Shown here in pieces: positions 7,528 through 14,662 of a stretch of 18,264 nucleotides of DNA (position 1 is its first letter; each line of letters begins with the position of its first letter). This stretch comes from Rhizobiales bacterium CCH3-A5. GTDB taxonomy: Bacteria; Pseudomonadota; Alphaproteobacteria; Rhizobiales; Beijerinckiaceae. Where the stretch lies: positions 1 through 18,264 of the forward strand of contig LSIB01000141.1 of assembly GCA_001556025.1 (NCBI GenBank), given 5' to 3'. The notes under the pieces are model-generated. The model ran no database searches, had not been told where the DNA came from, and was given only the letters and a program-made list of their open reading frames with translations. A program made the position numbers and the translations under genes.

Positions 7528-8736
7528 TTGAGCGTTAGTGTCCACAACCCAGACCAGTATATGGCAGCCCTGCGAACGATTATCGCTCAGGGACGCAAGC
7601 GTGTCGGTATTTTGGTTGGAGCGGGAGCTCCAGCGGGCATGAAGAAGGACGACGGAACGTGGCCCCTTATTCCGGCGGTTGTCGGACTGACTTCGCAGAT
7701 CTTGACCACGGTAGAGCCAACTTACAAAGTTCAGATTGAGGGTTTGAAGAAAGATTTAAAAAAGCACGACATCGAGACACTGTTGTCGCGTATTCGTTCG
7801 CTTTCAACAGTTATCGGTTCTACCAAGATCCATGACCTTGATGGTGATGGATACAGCGCAATGGCGGACGTAATCTGTAGAGAGATAGGAAAGATTGTTA
7901 ATGTCCGCCTGCCGACCGAGATTTCCCCTTACGGTGAATTGGTCAGTTGGATCACAGGCGCATCGCGGGCACATCCGGTAGAGATATTCACGACCAATTA
8001 CGATCTGTTGTTCGAAGAAGCTTTTGAGCGCGCGCAGGCACCATACTTCGATGGTTTCTCTGGGTCGCGAGAAGCGTTTTTCGATCCAGCATCGGTTTCC
8101 GACGATAGCTTATCACCGCGCTGGAGCAAACTCTGGAAACTCCATGGATCGCTTGGCTGGAAGGCCAATGAACGCGGCGAAGTTGTGCGGACTGGTCGGG
8201 CCGACGCAACCCACCTTATCTTCCCCGAACACCTCAAATACGATCAGACGCAAAAGGCACCATACGCGGCTTTACTGGACCGGTTGCGCAATTTCCTCGC
8301 ATTGGAGGATACGCTTCTCGTTTCAATCGGCTTTTCCTATGCCGATGCGCACATAACGGCGAGAATTAGCGAAGCGTTGGCAGCTAACCCAGCTTCAAGC
8401 GCCTTCGCGTTCCAATTCCAGGTGCTCGACAGAGAGGTTCACGCAGTCGAACTGGCGACCAAGCGGTCTAATTTCAGCGTCTATGCGCGTGATAGGGCAG
8501 TCATCAATGGCGTAGCTGCCCCGTGGGCCACACCTAGCGATCTCCCAACTAAAGACTGGGGTCCTATCCGTGACAGCTACTGGAGGCCGAGTTCCTCGGG
8601 CGGAGCGTACGAATTTCAGCTTGGCGCGATAGACGCCTTTGCGCGATTTTTCGCCAATTCACGATCGCCGCAAAGCTTCGATCCCGCACCGGCCGTACCG
8701 CCTGCTGGCATCGCAACGACGGAGCATGCCCTTTGA
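7528..8736 (+). CDS. SIR2-like NAD+-cleaving protein of a SIR2-HerA defence module
   Basis: This is a 402-residue SIR2_2-type protein (416 if ATG 7486 is used). SIR2 motifs in order are the NAD-binding GILVGAGAPAG (about 27-37), IFTTNYDLLFEEA (153-165) with the conserved Asn157, the catalytic His208 in KLHGSLGW (204-211), and LVSIGFSYADAHI (264-276). From the family, defence-associated SIR2 proteins hydrolyse NAD+ when phage or plasmid DNA is sensed, stopping the infection at the cost of the cell. Its stop overlaps the next gene's start by 4 nt (TTGA, 8733-8736), and that gene encodes a HerA ATPase, matching the known SIR2-HerA pair that forms a large complex. Base composition is less GC-rich than the relaxase gene, consistent with transfer. 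Confidence 0.88.
   Translation: MSVSVHNPDQYMAALRTIIAQGRKRVGILVGAGAPAGMKKDDGTWPLIPAVVGLTSQILTTVEPTYKVQIEGLKKDLKKHDIETLLSRIRSLSTVIGSTKIHDLDGDGYSAMADVICREIGKIVNVRLPTEISPYGELVSWITGASRAHPVEIFTTNYDLLFEEAFERAQAPYFDGFSGSREAFFDPASVSDDSLSPRWSKLWKLHGSLGWKANERGEVVRTGRADATHLIFPEHLKYDQTQKAPYAALLDRLRNFLALEDTLLVSIGFSYADAHITARISEALAANPASSAFAFQFQVLDREVHAVELATKRSNFSVYARDRAVINGVAAPWATPSDLPTKDWGPIRDSYWRPSSSGGAYEFQLGAIDAFARFFANSRSPQSFDPAPAVPPAGIATTEHAL
8721..8724 (+). promoter_or_regulatory. Ribosome binding site fixing the TTG start of herA
   Basis: GGAG lies 8 nt before TTG 8733, inside the end of the SIR2 gene. The resulting N-terminus (TAPTFLGRVGSVAGSTV) is typical for HerA proteins, and no ATG lies nearby in frame. 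Confidence 0.55.
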
Positions 8737-10520
8737 CCGCGCCGACCTTTCTCGGGCGAGTCGGGAGTGTTGCCGGCTCAACCGTGAGCGTCCGGCAGGC
8801 TGAGTCCGTTGCATCAGGTATCGCGATCATCGGGGGCCGCAGTTACCGCGTCGGCCAGGTCGGGAGTTTCGTGCGCATCCCTCAAGGCTATCACGATCTT
8901 TATGGGGTAATCTCCGAGGTAGGCGCGCAGGCAACGCCGGAGACGCTTATCGATGCGCGTCAGCGGGGTGAGAGCTGGATGACTGTGCAATTGGTCGGCG
9001 AAATCGTCGAGACCAGTTTCGAGCGCGGGATCAGTCAGTATCCGGGCATCAACGACCAGGTCCACCTGGTTACTGAGGAAGATCTTGGTCGCATCTACGG
9101 TGCGGTTGACGATGGCCAGGTCATCATCGGGCGCCTTGCAGGCGCGGAAAGCATCCCTGTTCGGATAGATCTCGACCGTTTGGTTACGCGTCACAGTGCG
9201 ATCCTCGGTTCGACCGGCTCGGGCAAGTCCACTACCGTCGCCAGTCTCTTGCGCTCTATCTGCAACTCGGGGAGCGGAACCCATTGCACCAGTGCTCGGA
9301 TCCTGCTGCTCGACATTCATGGCGAATATGGAGACGCATTGAAGTCGGTCGCGACGGTGTTCCGGGTAAACCCAACTGAAGACGAAAAGCCGCTGTATGT
9401 GCCCTACTGGGCGCTTGATACGACACAGCTGCTCGAATTCCTGATGGGTCAGCTCCACGAGGGTGCTTTTACGAGTATCCTCGACCGAATTCAGGAAGCG
9501 AAGCTGGCCGTAGCGGAAGGTGTGCCCGGTGTCGATGTCAACGCACTGACTGCCAACACCCCCCTTCCGTTTAGCCTCAAGGAACTCTGGTTCAATCTAG
9601 TCGAGCCGGAATACAAGACTTGGGCCGACAAAGAGCGGTCTACGCCGGCGCTCGAGGCAGCGGGGGATGCTGAGACGCTGCGCCTCCCCAAATACCAGGT
9701 GCCCGGTGCGGGTTCATCCCTACCGCACATGAACCAGCAAAATGTGCTTGGCATTCGCCGTCAGCTGACCCAGATGAGGTCGCGGCTCCTTGATCGCCAG
9801 TACGATTTTATGCTGCATCCTGGCGAATGGGAGCCCGATCTCAATGGCAAGCCTAGCAAAGATCTGCCTGAATTGTTGGCGAGCTGGTTCGGTCACGAGA
9901 AGCCGATCACGGTGTTGGACCTCTCCGGTGTGCCTAGCGCTGTGCTTATCCGACTGATCGGTGGTATTCTCAATATTGTTTACGAAGCCCTTTTCTGGGG
10001 TCGATCGCTTCCCGAGGGTGGTCGTAGCCGTCCCGAATTAATCGTGATGGAGGAAGCGCACCGTTATCTGGGCAAGGACACAGACAATCCAGCACGTGAA
10101 ATGGTCCAGCGGATCGTTAAGGAGGGCCGCAAGTTTGGCGTTGGCGCGATGATCGTCAGCCAGCGTCCATCGGAAATTGATGAGACGATCCTTTCACAGT
10201 GCGGCACGCTCATGGCGCTCCGTCTGTCGAATAGCGCTGATCAGGGAAAAGTGAAGGCTGCCCTACCCGATAGCCTTGGTGGCCTAGTCGATACATTGCC
10301 CGTACTTCGAACCGGCGAGGCTATCATTATGGGCGAGGCCGCTCGTTTGCCAATCCGCTGTCGGATCAACCTGCCCCCCGAAGTCGAACGCCCCAACAGC
10401 TCCGACCCGCACGTCGCTGCTGCATGGGCCAAACCACGTGGGGAGGAAGACTACGGCCGCCTAGCCGCCGCCTGGCGCTCACAGAATCCAAAATGGGCGC
10501 CACCGAAAGAAGGAAAATAA
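8733..10520 (+). CDS. herA: HerA-like hexameric DNA translocase ATPase
   Basis: This 595-residue HerA/FtsK-superfamily ATPase has an N-terminal beta-barrel (HAS-barrel) region, recognisable from FLGRVGSVAGSTVSV to about residue 110. It is followed by Walker A GSTGSGKST (159-167), LLLDIHGEYGD, Walker B ELIVMEEAHRYL (435-446), then IVSQRPSEIDETILSQC, the sensor/arginine-finger region typical of HerA. HerA proteins form hexameric rings that pump DNA; in archaea they work with NurA nuclease and Mre11-Rad50 in end resection. In bacterial defence pairs the HerA ring assembles with a SIR2 or nuclease effector. It starts on TTG within the SIR2 stop and ends 2 nt before the KTSC gene, so the genes are co-transcribed. 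The family call is firm. Confidence 0.93.
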   Translation: MTAPTFLGRVGSVAGSTVSVRQAESVASGIAIIGGRSYRVGQVGSFVRIPQGYHDLYGVISEVGAQATPETLIDARQRGESWMTVQLVGEIVETSFERGISQYPGINDQVHLVTEEDLGRIYGAVDDGQVIIGRLAGAESIPVRIDLDRLVTRHSAILGSTGSGKSTTVASLLRSICNSGSGTHCTSARILLLDIHGEYGDALKSVATVFRVNPTEDEKPLYVPYWALDTTQLLEFLMGQLHEGAFTSILDRIQEAKLAVAEGVPGVDVNALTANTPLPFSLKELWFNLVEPEYKTWADKERSTPALEAAGDAETLRLPKYQVPGAGSSLPHMNQQNVLGIRRQLTQMRSRLLDRQYDFMLHPGEWEPDLNGKPSKDLPELLASWFGHEKPITVLDLSGVPSAVLIRLIGGILNIVYEALFWGRSLPEGGRSRPELIVMEEAHRYLGKDTDNPAREMVQRIVKEGRKFGVGAMIVSQRPSEIDETILSQCGTLMALRLSNSADQGKVKAALPDSLGGLVDTLPVLRTGEAIIMGEAARLPIRCRINLPPEVERPNSSDPHVAAAWAKPRGEEDYGRLAAAWRSQNPKWAPPKEGK

Positions 10521-10522
10521 TA

Positions 10523-10732
10523 ATGCAACGCCAGGCTGTCAGCTCCTCCAACATCGCATCAATCGGTTATGATCAAGCGATGCAGATTTTAGAAGTCGAG
10601 TTCACCAACGGCACTGTCTATCAATATTTCAACGTCCCCTTACAAGTTTATGAGGCACTCATGGGCGCTGGGTCACACGGCACTTATTTGAACGCCCACA
10701 TCAAGCGCCAGTATCAGTATCAGAAGATTTGA
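10523..10732 (+). CDS. Small KTSC-domain protein
   Basis: This 69-residue protein is essentially one KTSC domain. The pattern VSSSNIASIGYD, then LEVEFTNGTVYQYFNVPLQV, then LNAHIKRQYQY matches the family named from lysyl-tRNA synthetase C-termini. The molecular function of stand-alone KTSC proteins is not established, to my knowledge. The start ATG 10523 follows the herA stop by 2 nt, with AAGGA (10510-10514) 8 nt upstream; a longer frame reaching back into herA is not needed. Its position between herA and the Mre11-like gene suggests it belongs to the defence cluster, possibly as a small adaptor or sensor. That role is inference from context only. Confidence 0.82.
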   Translation: MQRQAVSSSNIASIGYDQAMQILEVEFTNGTVYQYFNVPLQVYEALMGAGSHGTYLNAHIKRQYQYQKI

Positions 10733-10783
10733 GGATATTTCATTTGAAATGCTTGCATAGCGCAGTCATCGGATAGAGAGCTG

Positions 10784-11905
10784 ATGGTTAAAATCGTTCA
10801 TACGGCTGACTGGCAGCTCGGGAAGCCGTTTGGAGGCTTTCCAGACGAGGTGCGCGCGGCCCTGGCCGAAGCTCGTCTCGACGTCATCGACCGGATCGCG
10901 GAAGCAGCGATACAACAACTCGCTGGGCATGTTCTGGTCGCGGGCGATGTTTTCGACAATATTGAACCCGGCGATCGCGTTCTTGTCCAGGCCTTGTCGA
11001 GAATGGGGCGCACGGCGCTGCAATGGTGGTTGATGCCTGGCAATCATGATCATGCGCGCGCGGGCGGCCTGTGGTCGCGGGTGCGTACCAAGGCGCCCGG
11101 CAATGTCCATGTCGTCGATGCCGCCGAGGCAATGATGATCGAGGAAGGTGCATGGCTACTCCCAGCACCCGTCGACCATCGCCGCACCCGCGACGACCCG
11201 ACCGCGCAGTTCGATAACATGGCGACCCCCGCCGGCGCAGTTAGGATCGGTCTGGCACATGGCTCGATCACCGAGTTCGGCGGATCGGGCGAGGCGACTA
11301 ACCTCATCCCGCCGGACCGCGCGCGGAAATCCGGCCTTGACTATCTCGCGCTCGGCGACTGGCACGGCCATCTCCTAGTCAATACCAATACCGCTTACAG
11401 CGGAACGCCAGAAGTTGATCGCTTTGGTCGCGACGACCCGGGCAGCATCATTGTCGCAGACGTTCTACCCGGTGGCGTGCCCCGGCTAGAGAGGATTGAA
11501 ACCGGCCGGTTCCGCTGGCTTACGCGCCAATGGGAACTCACTGAGGCCGATGATTTCGCACGCGCACTAAGCGAGTTTAACGCCAGTTGCTTGCCGGCTC
11601 AGACCTTGCTCGCGCTTAGTCTGACGGGCTCGCTGTCGCTCGGCGACCGAGTGTCGGTCCTCCGGCAAATCGAGGATGGTCTGGCGCATGAGGTGCGTTG
11701 GCTTGAACTTTCTAGCAAAGACCTGCTGGCAAGCCCTACGGACGATGACCTGGCAAACATTGACGTTCAGGGCACCCTTGCGATCGTTGCTGAGCGCTTA
11801 CGCACGCAAGTCGCTGCTGGCGGTCCTGCTGGGTCATCGGCGCGTGCAGCCCTAGAGAGGCTTTATGTAGAATCCCTGCGCGTCCGTGACGAGGCATCAG
11901 CATGA
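10784..11905 (+). CDS. Mre11/SbcD-like metallophosphoesterase (DNA exonuclease family)
   Basis: This 373-residue calcineurin-like phosphoesterase has the Mre11/SbcD motif series: HTADWQLGKPF (6-16), VAGDVFDN (52-59), MPGNHDH (84-90), IGLAHGSI (155-162) and LALGDWHGH (188-196). These ligands bind two metal ions for DNA phosphodiester cleavage. The first motif carries Gln11 where SbcD and Mre11 have His (DxHLG). A C-terminal ~150-residue part probably binds the ATPase partner. It starts 51 nt after the KTSC gene and overlaps the Rad50-like gene by 4 nt (ATGA, 11902-11905), so the two form an obligate pair. It is probably a nuclease subunit acting on DNA ends; substrate and specificity are unknown. 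It is unlikely to be the housekeeping SbcD given its neighbours. Confidence 0.87.
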   Translation: MVKIVHTADWQLGKPFGGFPDEVRAALAEARLDVIDRIAEAAIQQLAGHVLVAGDVFDNIEPGDRVLVQALSRMGRTALQWWLMPGNHDHARAGGLWSRVRTKAPGNVHVVDAAEAMMIEEGAWLLPAPVDHRRTRDDPTAQFDNMATPAGAVRIGLAHGSITEFGGSGEATNLIPPDRARKSGLDYLALGDWHGHLLVNTNTAYSGTPEVDRFGRDDPGSIIVADVLPGGVPRLERIETGRFRWLTRQWELTEADDFARALSEFNASCLPAQTLLALSLTGSLSLGDRVSVLRQIEDGLAHEVRWLELSSKDLLASPTDDDLANIDVQGTLAIVAERLRTQVAAGGPAGSSARAALERLYVESLRVRDEASA

Positions 11906-14544
11906 AGCTGCTGTCGATCGAGCTTGCGAACTTCAGGAAGTTCAGAACGCCGATTACCGTCTCGGGTTTCAGCGAAGCGCTCAACATCGTGGTCGAGCCC
12001 AATGAAACGGGCAAATCAACACTGCTCGAGGCACTGCGCGCAGCATTCTTTATCCGCCATTCGGCAAAGAGCGAGCTGGTGCGTTCTTTCTGCCCATTCG
12101 GTGATGACGTCGCACCTAAAGTGACGGTGACATTCGACATCGGCGGCACCCAGTGGCGCATCGAAAAGCAATTTCTCAAAGCGCCCTATGCCGCACTCAC
12201 CGGGCCAGATGGCCGAACCGAGAGTGACGCTGCGGAAGAACGGCTGCAAACCCTGCTTGGGTTCGAAAAGAGCAATAACCGGGGCAGCGATCCCGATGTG
12301 CGCGGCGCGTTAGGCCTCCTGTGGGTCGAACAGGCTAGCGCTCTGTCGGTAGAAGCGCCCAACCGCCTCGTTCGTGACAATATTCGAAGCGCGCTCGAAG
12401 CTGAAGTGGGAATGGTTCTGGGGGGCCGACGTTTCGAGCTCGTTACGGCACGTATCGAGGAAGCATACTCAAATTATCGCACAGGTAAGTCCGGGAAAGC
12501 GACTGGGAAACTCGCCGCCGCTGAGATGGCGCTGGAGACTGCGGTGGCGCAACGCAGTGCTGCAACGGCGTCATTGCGAGCCTATGAGCAGGCGCTTTCG
12601 AATCTCGAAGAAGCTAGGACAGCCAAACGGCTGGTTGAACGCGACCTGGCCGACCCCGAGGTGGCCGCACGACTGCATCAGCTGAGTGAGGATCTCAAGA
12701 TTGCGGAGACGGCCCAGCTTCGCCTCTCAAATGCCACCGCGCGTCATGGCGAGACCGAGGCGGCGCTGCGGAGTGCCGAGCAATGGCTTCAGCGCTATGC
12801 GGCCGCATCGAGCGCGACGGTGCGTTGTGCGGAAGCGGTAGTGGCAGCCGACAAGATCATGATCGAGCAGCACGAAGCGAACGCAGCGACTCTCAATGTC
12901 GTAACCGAAAAGCGCCAAAGCCTTGGCCAAGCCCGGGCCCGCAAGATTGAGGCCGAGGCTGCCCTCGATCGCGCGCGCGCGGTGCTAGCGCGACGGGAAC
13001 GTTCACGCGCGCTTCAACGTGCCCGAGCCCAGCTTGTAGAGGTACAACGTATCGAAGCGCTTGTCATCGAACGGGAGCAAGCGGCCCAGCTTGCGATCGG
13101 CAAAGATGCGCTGGCGGAGCTTGCCAAGCTTGATCGCAAAGCCGTCGAAGCGCGTATTCTGTTCGAATCGGGTGCTGTTGGCGTCGATATCGAGTTGCTA
13201 GGCGACGTCGCGCTGCAAGTCGATGGCGACGGCGCCTCCGCCGGTCGGCGCGATCTCGTGCGTCCAACCGAGATAGTGCTACAAAACGTCGCGCGGATTA
13301 TCGTGACTCCGCCCAGCGCAGGCGGGCTGTCGGCTGAGGCGAACCTACATTCGGCCGAAGAAGCCCTTACGGCCGCGCTCGATGCGTTGCACGTTCCAAG
13401 TTACTCGGCAGCGCGCGGTCGCGCAGAACGTGCCGCTGCGGCCGCGCAGGAAATTGCGACGCTTAGGAAACAAGTTGAGGCGCTTTGTCCAGGCGAGCCG
13501 GTCCTGACACTGGCGCCTGGATCGAATGCGCTAAAGGCGCTGCTTGGCGATCTGACTGAGGTGAGCGACGACGTCTCGGGTGAAGAGGGCATCGATGTAG
13601 CGACGCTCGATGCAACGCTCCAGACTGCCCGTGAGGAAGAGAGCGTCGCACTTGCCCATCTCGAATCTGCGCAGCTCGCAGCCCATGAGCAGGAAAAAAA
13701 GCTCGTCCAGCTCCAAGCCGAGCGGGCCGGTGCCGCACGCGAAGCGGACGCGGCGCGTCAGGGCCTTCTCGCGCTCCAAGCGGAATCGGATCGCGATGCA
13801 ATCGACAAGTTTCGCGCCGAAGCGAGCGAAGAACTCGCCCGCCGGGCCGATGCTCTCGAAAAAGCGCGGGAATCCGCCACCAGCTTCGACGCTGAGCGGA
13901 TCCGCAAGAGCATTGCCAACATCCAACGCGAGCAAGTGCGCGGACGGGAGGAACGGCTAGAGCTGGCGGCGCGGATCGCGTCGCTGGAAACCAGCATCGC
14001 CAGTGACGGTCCCAAGGGTCCGGCAACGATCGCCAGCGAGGCGCTGGAAGTCGAGCAGGTCGCGATTGCGAGACTTGCGCGGCTGGTGGAGGAAGCTGAT
14101 GCGCTGGAGTTGCTTCGCAGAACGTTGCGCGAGGTTGGTGACGAAACCTCGCGCACGTTCCTGGGGCCTGTCACGAACCGCGCAGCACGCTATGTGGAGC
14201 GGATTTTGCCGGGGAGTATTCCAGTTTTCAATGAGGATATGGGTCTGACCACGATTAAGCGAGGGGAGACCGTTGAGGCCAGCAGCGACCTAAGTCGCGG
14301 TACGCAGGAGCAACTGGCGGTTCTCACGCGACTAGCCTTTGCCGATCTGCTTTTGGAAAAAGGCGCGCCGGTTTCGCTTATCCTTGACGATCCGCTGGTG
14401 TATTCTGATGATGCGCGGTTTGAGGCGATGACGGAAACTCTCGTCGAAGCGGCAAGTCGTATGCAAGTGATTTTATTTACTTGCCGTGCCAAAGCATTTC
14501 GACATGTTTCGGCAAACCGCATTGCAATTAGACAGTCAATTTAA
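11902..14544 (+). CDS. Rad50/SbcC-like coiled-coil ATPase
   Basis: This 880-residue SMC-like ATPase has an N-terminal head with Walker A EPNETGKST (32-40) after LLSIELANFRKF. Long coiled-coil regions lie at roughly 195-410 and 480-760, rich in A, E, R and Q. The C-terminal head has the signature LSRGTQEQL (797-805) and Walker B SLILDDP (825-831). The final switch motif reads ILFTCR, without the usual His. Between the coiled coils I see no CxxC zinc hook. Instead there is a short beta-rich stretch at about 415-475 (VGVDIELLGDVALQV ... NVARIIVTPP). It is shorter than E. coli SbcC (about 1050). GAGG (11891-11894) lies 7 nt before the ATG, which overlaps the phosphoesterase gene. It should gate access of the nuclease partner to DNA ends or act as a DNA sensor; the role in this cluster is inferred. 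Confidence 0.88.
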   Translation: MKLLSIELANFRKFRTPITVSGFSEALNIVVEPNETGKSTLLEALRAAFFIRHSAKSELVRSFCPFGDDVAPKVTVTFDIGGTQWRIEKQFLKAPYAALTGPDGRTESDAAEERLQTLLGFEKSNNRGSDPDVRGALGLLWVEQASALSVEAPNRLVRDNIRSALEAEVGMVLGGRRFELVTARIEEAYSNYRTGKSGKATGKLAAAEMALETAVAQRSAATASLRAYEQALSNLEEARTAKRLVERDLADPEVAARLHQLSEDLKIAETAQLRLSNATARHGETEAALRSAEQWLQRYAAASSATVRCAEAVVAADKIMIEQHEANAATLNVVTEKRQSLGQARARKIEAEAALDRARAVLARRERSRALQRARAQLVEVQRIEALVIEREQAAQLAIGKDALAELAKLDRKAVEARILFESGAVGVDIELLGDVALQVDGDGASAGRRDLVRPTEIVLQNVARIIVTPPSAGGLSAEANLHSAEEALTAALDALHVPSYSAARGRAERAAAAAQEIATLRKQVEALCPGEPVLTLAPGSNALKALLGDLTEVSDDVSGEEGIDVATLDATLQTAREEESVALAHLESAQLAAHEQEKKLVQLQAERAGAAREADAARQGLLALQAESDRDAIDKFRAEASEELARRADALEKARESATSFDAERIRKSIANIQREQVRGREERLELAARIASLETSIASDGPKGPATIASEALEVEQVAIARLARLVEEADALELLRRTLREVGDETSRTFLGPVTNRAARYVERILPGSIPVFNEDMGLTTIKRGETVEASSDLSRGTQEQLAVLTRLAFADLLLEKGAPVSLILDDPLVYSDDARFEAMTETLVEAASRMQVILFTCRAKAFRHVSANRIAIRQSI

Positions 14545-14662
14545 ATTATTTAATTTATTAATGTGAGATTAATATATGATATATTTTATAACTCTGAATC
14601 ATTTTCTATGTAGTTCATTCGGTGATGAGATTGCTATATAAAACATAGCACATGTTATGAAT
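14542..14662. other. Very AT-rich convergent intergenic junction with two perfect palindromes
   Basis: Composition falls abruptly to strongly AT between the end of the Rad50-like gene and the convergent virD4 end. Two perfect inverted repeats occur: taaatta-tt-taattta (14542-14557), which overlaps the stop codon, and aatatat-g-atatatt (14571-14585). A third, tgctat/atagca, spans 14632-14650. They could act as a weak bidirectional terminator or mark the right edge of the inserted cargo. None is a GC stem with a T-tract. Confidence 0.5.

Noticed and set aside
10737..10750. atttca-tt-tgaaat palindrome between the KTSC and phosphoesterase genes as an operator or terminator
   Set aside because: It is a short AT-rich palindrome with no T-tract or promoter near it, so it is too weak to call.
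10784..14544. Housekeeping sbcDC operon
   Set aside because: Motif I has Gln in place of His, the ATPase lacks the CxxC hook, and the pair lies in a SIR2-HerA operon on a conjugative element.
7398..14655. Short shared gcacat at both edges of the cargo as a target-site duplication
   Set aside because: A 6-bp match between two arbitrary edges is expected by chance, and no terminal inverted repeats accompany it.
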